From NCBI RefSeq assembly GCF_900156535.1, contig NZ_FTNV01000002.1, positions 372,001 to 436,000 on the forward strand: a stretch of 64,000 nucleotides of DNA. Reading direction: 5' to 3'. Position numbers and translations under genes: made by a program. Of this stretch, positions 48,478 through 56,953 are shown piece by piece. The first letter of the stretch is position 1, and the number at the start of each line of letters is the position of its first letter. This DNA is from Roseovarius nanhaiticus. Its GTDB lineage: Bacteria > Pseudomonadota > Alphaproteobacteria > Rhodobacterales > Rhodobacteraceae. The notes under the pieces are model-generated. The model had not been told where the DNA came from. It did no database searches and was given only the letters and a program-made list of their open reading frames with translations.

Positions 48478-50754
48478 ATGAGCGATCCCAACGAGACGCT
48501 GAGACAGGCGGCGCTGAATTACCACGAATTTCCCAAGCCCGGAAAGCTGGAGATCCGCGCGACCAAGCCCCTCGCCAATGGCCGCGATCTGGCGCGCGCC
48601 TACTCGCCCGGCGTCGCCGAAGCCTGCCTCGAGATCAAGGCCGATCCCGCGAATGCCAGCCGCTATACCAGCCGCGGCAATCTGGTGGCGGTCGTCACCA
48701 ACGGCACCGCGGTGCTGGGCCTTGGCAATATCGGCGCGCTCGCCTCCAAGCCGGTGATGGAGGGCAAGGCCGTCCTTTTCAAGAAATTTGCCGATATCGA
48801 CTGTTTCGACATCGAACTGGACGAGGCCGATCCCGAACGCCTCGCCGATATTGTCTGCGCCATGGCGCCCACCTTCGGCGCGATCAACCTCGAAGACATC
48901 AAGGCGCCCGACTGTTTCATCGTCGAGCGGATCTGCCGCGAGCGGATGAATATCCCCGTCTTTCACGACGACCAGCACGGCACCGCCATCGTCGTCGGCG
49001 CGGCGGCCACCAACGCGCTTTATGTCGCTAACAAGAGGTGGGAGGACATCAAGATCGTCTCGACCGGCGGCGGTGCGGCGGGCATCGCTTGCCTCAACAT
49101 GCTGGTCAAGCTGGGCGTGCGGCGCGAGAATATCTGGCTGTGCGACATACACGGACTGGTCTACGAGGGCCGGACCGAGGATATGAATCCGCAAAAATCC
49201 GAATTCGCCCAAGCCAGCAATCTGCGCACCCTGGAGGACGTGATCGACGGCGCCGACCTCTTTTTGGGCCTGTCCGGCCCCAATGTGCTGAAAGCCGAGC
49301 TGTTGAAGAAGATGGCACCGCGCCCGATCATTTTCGCGCTGGCCAACCCCACCCCCGAGATCATGCCCGACCTCGCCCGCGAAGCCGTGCCCGACGCCAT
49401 TATCGCCACCGGGCGCAGCGATTTTCCCAATCAGGTCAACAACGTCCTCTGCTTTCCCTTCATCTTCCGCGGGGCATTGGACGTGGGCGCGACGCAGATC
49501 AATGACGCCATGCAGATCGCCTGCGTCGACGGCATCGCCGAGCTGGCCCGCGCCACGACCTCCGCCGAGGCAGCGGCGGCCTATCAGGGCGAACCGATGA
49601 CCTTCGGCGCCGATTACCTTATCCCCAAACCGTTCGATCCGCGCCTGTCGGGGATCGTCAGTACCGCGGTCGCCCGCGCAGCAATGGAGTCAGGGGTGGC
49701 CGAGCGCCCGATCGAGGATCTGGACGCCTACAAGGCCAAGCTGGACGCGTCCGTCTTCAAATCTGCGCTGCTGATGCGCCCGGTTTTCGAGGCGTCCAAA
49801 AAGGACGCGCGCCGTATTGTCTTTGCCGAGGGCGAGGACGAGCGCGTGCTGCGCGCCGCGCAGGCAATCCTGGAGGAAACCAGCGAGCAGCCCATCCTGA
49901 TCGGTCGCCCGTCAGTGATCGAGGCACGCTGCGAGCGGATGGGGCTAGATATCCGTCCCGGCCGCGATTTTCGGATGGTCAATCCGGAGGACGATCCGCG
50001 CTACCGCGACTACTGGACCAGCTACCACGAGATCATGAAGCGGCGCGGTGTGACGCCCGACCTCGCCAAGGCGGTGATGCGCACGAACACCACCGCCATT
50101 GGTGCCGTGATGGTGCATCGCGGCGAGGCCGACAGCCTCATCTGCGGCACGTTCGGCGAATATCGCTGGCATTTGAACTACGTCAGCCAGGTGCTGAGCG
50201 ACAAAGACCACCACCCGCACGGCGCGCTCAGCATGATGATCCTCGAGGATGGCCCCCTCTTCATCGCGGACACCCATGTGCGCGTCTTCCCTTCGCCCGA
50301 AGATCTGGCCGAGACAGCGATGGGCGCCGCGCGCCATGTGCGCCGCTTCGGCATCGAGCCCAAGATCGCCTTCTGCTCGCAATCGCAATTTGGCAATCAG
50401 GGCGAGGACTCGGGCAAGCGCCTGCGCGCCGCCATCGCGCTATTGGACGCGAAGCCGCGCGATTTCTGCTACGAGGGCGAGATGAACATCGACACCGCGC
50501 TGGACGAGGAACTGCGCGCGCGCCTTCTGCCTGACAACCGGATGGAGGGGCCGGCCAACGTGCTGATCTTCTCCAATGCCGATGCGGCCTCGGGCGTGCG
50601 CAATATCTTGAAAATGAAGGGCGGCGGCCTCGAAGTGGGGCCGATCCTGATGGGCATGGGCAACCGCGCGCATATCGTCTCACCCTCGATCACCGCGCGC
50701 GGCCTTCTGAACATGGCAGCCATCGCCGGAACGCCGGTCGCGACCTACGGCTGA
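48478..50754 (+). CDS. maeB: NADP-dependent malic enzyme with phosphotransacetylase-like domain
   Basis: A 758-residue protein of the MaeB type. Residues 1-430 are a malic enzyme ([43 protein letters not shown]) that converts malate to pyruvate and CO2. Residues 430-758 are a phosphate acetyltransferase-like domain ([48 protein letters not shown]) thought to be regulatory, not catalytic. A GAGGAG sequence precedes the ATG at 48478. Confidence 0.95.
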   Translation: MSDPNETLRQAALNYHEFPKPGKLEIRATKPLANGRDLARAYSPGVAEACLEIKADPANASRYTSRGNLVAVVTNGTAVLGLGNIGALASKPVMEGKAVLFKKFADIDCFDIELDEADPERLADIVCAMAPTFGAINLEDIKAPDCFIVERICRERMNIPVFHDDQHGTAIVVGAAATNALYVANKRWEDIKIVSTGGGAAGIACLNMLVKLGVRRENIWLCDIHGLVYEGRTEDMNPQKSEFAQASNLRTLEDVIDGADLFLGLSGPNVLKAELLKKMAPRPIIFALANPTPEIMPDLAREAVPDAIIATGRSDFPNQVNNVLCFPFIFRGALDVGATQINDAMQIACVDGIAELARATTSAEAAAAYQGEPMTFGADYLIPKPFDPRLSGIVSTAVARAAMESGVAERPIEDLDAYKAKLDASVFKSALLMRPVFEASKKDARRIVFAEGEDERVLRAAQAILEETSEQPILIGRPSVIEARCERMGLDIRPGRDFRMVNPEDDPRYRDYWTSYHEIMKRRGVTPDLAKAVMRTNTTAIGAVMVHRGEADSLICGTFGEYRWHLNYVSQVLSDKDHHPHGALSMMILEDGPLFIADTHVRVFPSPEDLAETAMGAARHVRRFGIEPKIAFCSQSQFGNQGEDSGKRLRAAIALLDAKPRDFCYEGEMNIDTALDEELRARLLPDNRMEGPANVLIFSNADAASGVRNILKMKGGGLEVGPILMGMGNRAHIVSPSITARGLLNMAAIAGTPVATYG

Positions 50755-50758
50755 CGCG

Positions 50759-50789
50759 AAAACGCCGCCCCGCGGTGCCGGGACGGCGT
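50759..50789 (-). terminator. intrinsic terminator reading on the minus strand
   Basis: Arms ACGCCGTCCCG (50789-50779) and CGGGGCGGCGT (50772-50762) form an 11-bp stem with one wobble pair and a 6-base loop, followed by TTTT. It lies just past the tiny ORF 50816-50881 and 5 bases after the maeB stop, and implies a minus-strand transcript here. Confidence 0.65.
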
Positions 50790-50815
50790 CATTCTCACAC
50801 GGCCTTGCGGCGTGA

Positions 50816-50881
50816 TTATTTCTTCTTGCCGCCGGGTTTTGAGCCGGCTTCCTTGGGCTGGGGTTTGGGTGCGTTTGCCAT
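50816..50881 (-). CDS. possible 21-residue basic peptide
   Basis: The frame MANAPKPQPKEAGSKPGG-KKK starts at ATG 50881 and ends at TAA 50816. It is Lys/Pro-rich with no hydrophobic residues. A weak GAGG lies 8-10 bases upstream. A terminator follows 26 bases downstream. It could be a small protein or chance; coding cannot be proven by eye. Confidence 0.35.
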   Translation of the reverse strand: MANAPKPQPKEAGSKPGGKKK

Positions 50882-51189
50882 CTGGCAGACCTCGCTTTGG
50901 CGGCCCAGCACCATGCCGGGCCTGACGAGAGCATCTCATGTGCGCGGCTGAGTCTGCTACGGATTTCTGATAGCAGCCGCCCCGCCGCGCGGGCCCATCG
51001 GCCAAAGCGCGCCGATCCCCGCGCGCCATCGGCCAAGACTGGCCTGCAGTCACGCTCGCGGCTCGGTCTGCGCTCTCTGGAGGCGTCGGGGATACGCGGC
51101 CTTATCGCGCTGGTGGCGAGATCGGGATTGCGCGGATGACGGTGGCCGCGCCACAACAGTTGACGGCGTGCAGAGCCCGGACATGACAT

Positions 51190-51213
51190 CGCCGCCCCGG
51201 GTTGGGGGCGGCG
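51190..51213. promoter_or_regulatory. GC-rich perfect hairpin
   Basis: CGCCGCCCC (51190-51198) and GGGGCGGCG (51205-51213) can form a 9-bp stem with a 6-base loop. There is no T tract on either strand, so it is not a standard terminator. It lies just past the 40-residue ORF at 51239-51361. Confidence 0.45.
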
Positions 51214-51238
51214 GGCCTTGCATCACGTGGATGCTGGC

Positions 51239-51361
51239 TTACTTCGACTTGCCAGCAGCCACTTCCGGCTTCTGTTCCGCTGTATCGGCGGATTTCGGTT
51301 CTGCGGTCTGACCGGGCTTGGGGCCGGGAATTTTCGAGCCAATGCGCTTGTCGTCGGACAT
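51239..51361 (-). CDS. possible 40-residue charged peptide
   Basis: The frame starts MSDDKRIGSKIPGPKPGQTA at ATG 51361 and ends GKSK at TAA 51239. It is rich in Lys, Pro, Glu and Ala, without hydrophobic segments, and shares the GSK..GPKPG style of the tiny ORF at 50816-50881 (GSKPGG). A weak GAGAG lies upstream. A GC-rich hairpin follows it. Confidence 0.4.
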   Translation of the reverse strand: MSDDKRIGSKIPGPKPGQTAEPKSADTAEQKPEVAAGKSK

Positions 51362-51710
51362 GTTGAACTCTCAATCTATATGGGCCGCGGCATGATGTCG
51401 GGCCTGCCATTGATATCGTGCGCGCCTGTCTCATTTGTAAGGCCGCACTGGGCTGCATCCTCTAGAATGCGGCCGACACAAGCGGATCGGCGCCCCGATC
51501 AGACCAGTCCGGCGCTTCACCGCCCGCGCGCGGCAAAGCCCGGCCCTCAGCGAAACAATTCCCCTGCGCCCCGCGCTTCTGATCGCTGTCTGTCTGCGCC
51601 CTGACAAACCCGGTGCCGCTCTCTTTTGGCCGGCGATTGAGGCGTATCGCGCCTTGCCCATGCCGCCAACTCGCCTCTACAACTGTTAAAACGGTTTGAG
51701 GGAGGCCAAC

Positions 51711-53600
51711 ATGAGCTACAGGGAAATCTACAAACGCTGGCAGGACGACCCCGAGGCCTACTGGTTGAACGAGGCCAAGTCGATTGATTGGGACGAGGCA
51801 CCGACGCAGGCGCTCTTCGATCGCGGCGAGAACATCTATGAATGGTACGCCGATGCGAGGGTAAACACCTGCTACAATGCGGTCGACCGCCACGTAAAGG
51901 CCGGGCGCGGCGCGCAGGCCGCCATCATTCACGACAGCCCCGTCACCGGCACCAAGCACACCATCACCTATGCCGAGCTGCAGACACGCGTCGCCAGCCT
52001 CGCCGGTGCCCTGCGCGCCAAAGGCGTCGAGAAGGGCGACCGCGTCATCATCTACATGCCCATGGTGCCCGAAGCGCTCGAGGCGATGCTGGCCTGCGCG
52101 CGGATCGGCGCGATCCATTCAGTGGTCTTCGGCGGATTTTCCGCAACCGAACTGGCGGTGCGCATCGAGGATTGCACCCCAAAGGCAATCATCGCCGCCT
52201 CCTGCGGGATCGAGCCGAACCGCAGTGTCCATTACAAACCCCTCCTCGACGGCGCGATCGAACAGGCGGCGCACAAGCCCGAGTTCTGCGTCATTTTCCA
52301 GCGCGAACAAGAGGTGGCCAAACTTGTCGAGGGCCGCGACGTCAGCTGGCACGGTTTTCAATACGGGGTCGAGCCCGCCGAATGCGTGCCGGTCGAGGGC
52401 AATCACCCGGCCTATATCCTCTACACCTCCGGCACCACGGGCGCGCCCAAGGGCGTCATCCGCGCCACCGCCGGGCATCTCGTCGCGCTCAACTGGACGA
52501 TGAAGAACATCTACAACGTCGATCCTGGCGATGTGTTCTGGGCGGCGTCAGATGTGGGCTGGGTCGTGGGTCACAGCTATATCTGCTACGCGCCGCTCAT
52601 CCACGGCAACACCACCGTGGTCTTCGAGGGCAAGCCCGTGGGCAACCCCGATGCCGGCACCTTCTGGCGCGTCATCGCCGAGCATGACGTGCGCGCCTTT
52701 TTCACCGCCCCCACCGCCATCCGTGCGGTCAAGCGCGAAGATCCCCACGGCGAGCTGATCAAGAAATACGACCTCTCGCGGCTCAAGGCGCTCTACCTCG
52801 CGGGCGAGCGGGCGGATCCCGACACGATCATCTGGGCACAAGAGAAACTGGGCAAGCCCGTCTATGACCACTGGTGGCAGACCGAAACCGGCTGCGCCAT
52901 CGCCGCCAACCCCGCCGGGGTCGAGGCGCTGCCGGTCAAGATCGGCTCGCCCACCGTTGCGATGCCGGGCTATGACATCTGCATACTTGGCGAGGATGGC
53001 ACACCCAAAGAGCCGGGCGAGCTTGGCGCCATCGCGATCAAATTGCCGCTGCCCCCCGGCACACTGCCCGGCCTCTGGAACGCCGAGGCGCGGTTCCGAA
53101 AATCCTATCTCGAAACCTTCCCCGGCTACTACGAGACAGGCGATGCCGGAATGATCGACGAGGATGGCTATCTCTACATCATGGCGCGCACCGATGACGT
53201 GATCAACGTCGCCGGCCACCGGCTCAGCACCGGCCTGATGGAAGAGGTGCTGGCAAGCCACCCCGACGTGGCCGAATGCGCGGTTCTCGGCGCCAAGGAC
53301 GCCCTCAAGGGCCAGGTGCCCATCGGCTTCGTCTGCCTGACCAAAGGCGTCGACCGCCCGGCCGAAGACATAACGAAGGAATGCGTCGCCCTCGTGCGGG
53401 ACAAGATCGGGCCGGTTGCGGCCTTCAAGCTCGCCGTCGTGGTGGACCGCCTGCCCAAGACCCGCTCGGGCAAAATCCTGCGCCGCACCATGGCCAGCCT
53501 TGCCGACGGCGAGGATTTCAAGCCGCCCGCTACCATCGACGATCCGGCTATCATCGACGAAATCGCCGCCGCCTTGAAAACCATCGGCTACCCGCAATAA
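51711..53600 (+). CDS. prpE: propionyl-CoA/acetyl-CoA synthetase (AMP-forming)
   Basis: A 629-residue acyl-CoA synthetase. It shows the P-loop YTSGTTGAPKG near residue 237, the HWWQTETG segment, GDAGMIDEDGYLYIMARTDD and the catalytic-lysine motif TRSGKILRR near residue 588, a known acetylation site in the family. The N-terminus MSYREIYKRWQDDPEAYWL and overall length fit propionyl-CoA synthetase (PrpE) rather than the longer acetyl-CoA synthetase; acetate activation remains possible. GAGGGAGG precedes the ATG. It is followed by a strong terminator. Confidence 0.88.
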   Translation: MSYREIYKRWQDDPEAYWLNEAKSIDWDEAPTQALFDRGENIYEWYADARVNTCYNAVDRHVKAGRGAQAAIIHDSPVTGTKHTITYAELQTRVASLAGALRAKGVEKGDRVIIYMPMVPEALEAMLACARIGAIHSVVFGGFSATELAVRIEDCTPKAIIAASCGIEPNRSVHYKPLLDGAIEQAAHKPEFCVIFQREQEVAKLVEGRDVSWHGFQYGVEPAECVPVEGNHPAYILYTSGTTGAPKGVIRATAGHLVALNWTMKNIYNVDPGDVFWAASDVGWVVGHSYICYAPLIHGNTTVVFEGKPVGNPDAGTFWRVIAEHDVRAFFTAPTAIRAVKREDPHGELIKKYDLSRLKALYLAGERADPDTIIWAQEKLGKPVYDHWWQTETGCAIAANPAGVEALPVKIGSPTVAMPGYDICILGEDGTPKEPGELGAIAIKLPLPPGTLPGLWNAEARFRKSYLETFPGYYETGDAGMIDEDGYLYIMARTDDVINVAGHRLSTGLMEEVLASHPDVAECAVLGAKDALKGQVPIGFVCLTKGVDRPAEDITKECVALVRDKIGPVAAFKLAVVVDRLPKTRSGKILRRTMASLADGEDFKPPATIDDPAIIDEIAAALKTIGYPQ

Positions 53601-53606
53601 AGACAC

Positions 53607-53636
53607 GGGCGCCGCATCCCCCGCGGCGCCCTTTTT
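53607..53636 (+). terminator. intrinsic terminator of the synthetase gene
   Basis: GGGCGCCGC (53607-53615) and GCGGCGCCC (53623-53631) form a perfect 9-bp stem with a 7-base loop, followed by TTTTT. It begins 7 bases after the stop codon. Confidence 0.9.
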
Positions 53637-53690
53637 CTTCTTGCTGAAAATATCCTCGCCGAAGGCACAAGAAAATTCTGCGAATTTTCT
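53636..53690 (+). repeat. dispersed intergenic repeat, copy A, with AT-rich inverted repeat
   Basis: CTTCTTGCTGAAAATATCC-TCGCCGAAGGC is followed by the inverted repeat AGAAAATTC-TGC-GAATTTTCT (53670-53690). It lies between convergent genes, and the last base of the inverted repeat is the first base of the complement of the nitrilase stop codon. Confidence 0.75.
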
Positions 53691-54511
53691 CAGACCCGCT
53701 CGAAATCCGCGTCGTTCATCAGGCTTGGGATGCGTCCCTCGGTTTGCGTGATCATATCCAGATCGATGCGCGCGGCCACCACGCTCGGCCCTGCGCCCCC
53801 ATCGGCCAGAACCTCGCCCCAGGGGTCCACGATCAGCGAATGCCCATATGTCGCGCCGCCGCCCGGTACCGGACCCGTCATCGCCGCCGAGACCATGAAA
53901 CGCGTCGTCTCAATCGCCCGCGCACGGTTCAGAACATGCCAATGGGCCGCACCCGTCTTGGCGGTAAAGGCGGCAGGACAGGCCAGGATCTCGGCCCCGC
54001 CCTGCGCAAGACTGCGGTAGAGATGCGCAAAGCGCAGATCGTAGCAGATGCTATGGCCGACCCGTGCCAAAGGCGTGTCGTGGATGACCGCGCACGTACC
54101 GGGATCGACCCTGTCACTCTCGCGGTAGACCTCGCCATCCGACAACTGGATGTCGAAGAGGTGAATCTTGTCGTAGCGTCCCGCGATTGCGCCCTCGGGC
54201 GTCAGCATGAAACCACGGTTGATGATCCGCCCGTCCGGCCCATCGACCGCGACCGATCCCAGATGCACCCAGATCTCACGCTCGCGCGCGAAATCCTGCA
54301 TCGCGGTCAGAAACGAATGCGCATCCTCTGGCGCCGATGGCGGAGCGACCGCCGCCCCATCGGCGCGCAGGCCACCACAATATTCCGGCAAGAAGATCAT
54401 CTGCGCACCGCCCTGCGCGGCCTCGCGGGCCAAGGGCAGCGCCTCGTCCAATGCCTCTTCCATGCTGGGCATGGGGCGCAGTTGCAGACAGGCGATATCA
54501 AGAGGGCGCAT
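53690..54511 (-). CDS. carbon-nitrogen hydrolase (nitrilase superfamily)
   Basis: A 273-residue omega-amidase/nitrilase-type enzyme with the complete catalytic triad: Glu43 in FLPEYCGG, Lys115 in GRYDKIHLFD and Cys156 in HSICYDLRF. It is likely to hydrolyse amides such as 2-oxoglutaramate or deaminated glutathione; the substrate is not fixed. CCGGAG precedes the ATG at 54511. It is downstream of the ornithine decarboxylase gene on the same strand, with a 77-base gap. Confidence 0.88.
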   Translation of the reverse strand: MRPLDIACLQLRPMPSMEEALDEALPLAREAAQGGAQMIFLPEYCGGLRADGAAVAPPSAPEDAHSFLTAMQDFAREREIWVHLGSVAVDGPDGRIINRGFMLTPEGAIAGRYDKIHLFDIQLSDGEVYRESDRVDPGTCAVIHDTPLARVGHSICYDLRFAHLYRSLAQGGAEILACPAAFTAKTGAAHWHVLNRARAIETTRFMVSAAMTGPVPGGGATYGHSLIVDPWGEVLADGGAGPSVVAARIDLDMITQTEGRIPSLMNDADFERV

Positions 54512-54588
54512 GATGAACTCCGGAAGACAAGACAGCCAGAGCCTAAGCCAGCGCCGCCGCCGGGGGCAACCCGGCAGCGGCGCTGTGC

Positions 54589-55776
54589 TCAGATTACGAC
54601 AACATCCAGCGGCGGAAAGCCGTTGAAGCCGACCGACGAATAGCTGCTGGTATAGGCGCCGCAATTGCGGATCACGACGCGGTCCCCGCAGGCCAGCGCC
54701 GTCGGCAGGTTGATGGGCCGCTGCTCGTAAAGGATATCGGCGCTGTCGCAGGACGGACCGGCCAAGATGCAGGCCCCTGTCTCGCCACCATCATGCGGGG
54801 TCTGAATCCGGTAGCGGATGGCCTCGCCCATGGTTTCGGCCAGCCCCGAGAACATGCCGATATCGAGATAGACCCAGCGGTGCAGATCATCCGCCGACTT
54901 GCGCGAGACCAGCAGCACTTCGGCCACGATATGCCCCGCCTCGGCCACAAGGCCGCGGCCCGGCTCGGCCATGATATAGGGCACGGTGCCAAAGCGCTCG
55001 GTCACGGCGTCCATCACTTCGGCGGCATAGCGCGCCGCTCCCATGACCTCATCCTCGTAGGTCGCCGGAAATCCGCCGCCAAGGTTCAGAACACGCAGGT
55101 CATGGCCCGCCTCGCGGCCCGCAGTCCACAGCGCCGCGATCTGGTCCAGCACGGGGTTCCACGAGGCCGGATTGCGCGTCTGGCTGCCCACATGAAAGGA
55201 CAGGCCCGCCACATCGACACCCGCGCCGCGCGCGTAGTCCATCAGCGGCAGCATGGCCGAGCGGGCGCAACCGAACTTGCGGCTCAGCGGCCAGTCGGCA
55301 TCGGAATTCTCGACGATTACGCGCAGATAGACACGCGCGCCCGGCGCATGCGCCGCCAGCTTGTCGATCTCGGCCTCGCTATCGGCGGCAAAGAGCGTGA
55401 TGCCATGCGCATGCGCGTAGGCGATATCGGCGGGTTTCTTGATGGTGTTGCCGAACGAGATGTCGGCGCCGGTCGCGCCCTGGCTGAGGCAGAGCTCGAT
55501 CTCGCCGCGGCTGGCCGCATCGAAACGCGCGCCTTTCAGAACAAGCGCACGGATGATCTCGGGCGCCGGGTTCGCCTTGACCGCGTAATGAATGCGCGCC
55601 TCTCCCAGGCCCGCGACCAGCGCGTCATATTGCGCGGTGACACGGTCACGGCTGACGACCAGCGTGGGACGATCAAACTGGCGCGACGCAATAAACGCGG
55701 CGGCGGGGTCGATCACATCAGCGGCAGGAACGGCGAGGTTTGCGGCGCGCAGGGCGCCGGGGATCATAGCGGTCAT
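54589..55776 (-). CDS. odc: ornithine decarboxylase (fold type III PLP)
   Basis: A 395-residue PLP enzyme that decarboxylates ornithine (possibly also lysine) to putrescine. PLP-lysine 67 is in HYAVKANPAPE; the glycine loop is LNLGGGFPATYE and the active-site Cys is in GPSCDSADIL. It belongs to the eukaryote-like ODC group common in alphaproteobacteria. The ATG at 55776 has GGAG 6 bases upstream. The leader upstream folds into hairpins and may control expression (see 55797-55879). Confidence 0.92.
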   Translation of the reverse strand: MTAMIPGALRAANLAVPAADVIDPAAAFIASRQFDRPTLVVSRDRVTAQYDALVAGLGEARIHYAVKANPAPEIIRALVLKGARFDAASRGEIELCLSQGATGADISFGNTIKKPADIAYAHAHGITLFAADSEAEIDKLAAHAPGARVYLRVIVENSDADWPLSRKFGCARSAMLPLMDYARGAGVDVAGLSFHVGSQTRNPASWNPVLDQIAALWTAGREAGHDLRVLNLGGGFPATYEDEVMGAARYAAEVMDAVTERFGTVPYIMAEPGRGLVAEAGHIVAEVLLVSRKSADDLHRWVYLDIGMFSGLAETMGEAIRYRIQTPHDGGETGACILAGPSCDSADILYEQRPINLPTALACGDRVVIRNCGAYTSSYSSVGFNGFPPLDVVVI

Positions 55777-55796
55777 GGTCATCTCCAAAAGGATCC

Positions 55797-55879
55797 CCCG
55801 GAACGGTCCGGGTTGGGTCAGCAGTCAGAGACGTTACCGTCGCTACATAAACGCGGGTCAGTCAGTATGTGGACTGACC
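55797..55879 (-). promoter_or_regulatory. structured leader of the ornithine decarboxylase gene
   Basis: On the minus strand GGTCAGTC (55879-55872) pairs with GACTGACC (55863-55856), perfect 8 bp with an 8-base loop. A second copy of the 3' arm, CTGACTGCTGACCC (55828-55815), follows, so the 5' arm could pair with either. A third hairpin CCCGGA-CCGT-TCCGGG (55812-55797) ends 9 bases before the ribosome-binding site. Alphaproteobacterial ODC genes are known to carry a speF leader RNA; I could not match it by eye. Confidence 0.5.
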
Positions 55880-55964
55880 GGCCAGAGGCGCGTGCGTTGG
55901 CGTCTTGAATTGCGCATTTATACCAGTTTGCGATTCACACAAGCGGTATTTGCAGGCCGCGCAT

Positions 55965-55998
55965 AAAAAATCCCGGCGCGCGTCATCGCGGCCGGGAT
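55965..55998 (-). terminator. intrinsic terminator of trcR
   Basis: ATCCCGGC (55998-55991) and GCCGGGAT (55977-55970) on the minus strand form an 8-bp stem with a 13-base loop, followed by TTTTT (T tract 55970-55965). It lies 44 bases past the trcR stop. Confidence 0.8.
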
Positions 55999-56041
55999 CT
56001 TGACGTCATCGGGCGCATGTCCCAGCGACGACTGATACAGC

Positions 56042-56800
56042 TCAGCGGCTACCGGTCTCGCTCTCGTCCTCGTCGTCATCGGACCCTTCAGGCAGGTTAA
56101 AGAGGCTGTCCTTGTCGTATTGCTTGCTCGTGACCTCCGGATCGGCCTCGCCCAGCGTAAAGCTTTCCAGACCCTCGATCGCGGTCGGCATCTTGTGCTC
56201 GTCCTCGCTCGACAGGCTCTGCTCGGTGCTCAGCAGCTTGCGGCGGTCCTCGTCGCTCATCGCCTGGCCCTCGCGTGCCTTCTTGGCGGCGGCCTTCTGC
56301 ACGGCGGCATCCAGCTCGGACTGCTTGCACAGGCCCAGCGCAACGGGATCGATGGGCTGGATATTGGCGATGTTCCAATGCGTGCGCTCGCGGATCGCCT
56401 GAATGGTCGGCTTGGTCGTGCCCACCAGCTTCGAGATCTGGCTGTCGGCCAGCTCGGGGTGGAACTTGACCAGCCACAGGATCGAGGCGGGGCGGTCCTG
56501 ACGCTTGCTGAGAGGCGTATACCGCGGCCCACGGCGCTTTTCCTCGCCCTCCGCCGACGCATTGTATTTCAGCTTCAGCTTGTGCAGCGGATTCTTCTCC
56601 GCCTCGTCGATCTCCGACTGCTCCAGCTGGTTATTGGCAACGGGATCGAACCCCTTCACGCCGGCGGCCACATCGCCATCGGCGATGCCCTGAACCTCCA
56701 GCTCGTGCATCTCGGTGAAATCCGCGATCTGCTTGAAGCTGAGCGTGGTGTTGTCCACCAGCCAGACGGCGGTGGCCTTGGCCATAAGTGGTTTCGCCAT
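56042..56800 (-). CDS. trcR: cell-cycle transcriptional regulator TrcR
   Basis: A 252-residue alphaproteobacterial protein (DUF1013). The N-terminus MAKPLMAKATAVWLVDNTTL and FKQIADFTEMHELEVQGIADG, then the ILWLVKFHPELADSQISKLVGTT helix-turn-helix-like region, are highly conserved; the C-terminus is acidic (EGSDDDEDES). Its homologs bind DNA and are linked to the CtrA cell-cycle programme. TAGGAGAG precedes the ATG at 56800. It has its own terminator and a hairpin-rich leader. Confidence 0.92.
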   Translation of the reverse strand: MAKPLMAKATAVWLVDNTTLSFKQIADFTEMHELEVQGIADGDVAAGVKGFDPVANNQLEQSEIDEAEKNPLHKLKLKYNASAEGEEKRRGPRYTPLSKRQDRPASILWLVKFHPELADSQISKLVGTTKPTIQAIRERTHWNIANIQPIDPVALGLCKQSELDAAVQKAAAKKAREGQAMSDEDRRKLLSTEQSLSSEDEHKMPTAIEGLESFTLGEADPEVTSKQYDKDSLFNLPEGSDDDEDESETGSR

Positions 56801-56848
56801 GTTCTACTCTCCTAAAGCGTATCCGTCCCGCACGCATGCCTTCCTCGT

Positions 56849-56885
56849 CTCCTGTCTCCAGGAGGCTTCGGATAAGGTCCGAAGC
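56849..56885 (-). promoter_or_regulatory. tandem hairpins in the trcR leader
   Basis: On the minus strand GCTTCGGA-CCTTA-TCCGAAGC (56885-56865) is followed at once by CTCCTG-GAGA-CAGGAG (56864-56849), both perfect stems with no spacer. They end 48 bases before the trcR ATG. There is no T tract, so they are more likely a translational or stability element than a terminator. Confidence 0.5.
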
Positions 56886-56953
56886 GGGTCGCCATTGTCG
56901 GGAAACTTGGGTGCCCGTATAGTCCCATGAATGCCGTTTGGAAAGACCGAAAT

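Larger units (their letters stand above)
50755..51710. other. intergenic region of 956 bases with two tiny minus-strand ORFs
   Basis: No conventional gene was found between maeB and the synthetase gene. The stretch holds a terminator at 50759-50789, tiny ORFs at 50816-50881 and 51239-51361, a GC-rich hairpin at 51190-51213 and, at its right end, the GAGGGAGG ribosome-binding site of the synthetase. Longer frames on either strand are GC-bias frames. Confidence 0.6.

Noticed and set aside
51190..51213. GC hairpin as an intrinsic terminator
   Set aside because: It is a perfect stem but neither strand has a following T tract, so it is listed only as a hairpin.
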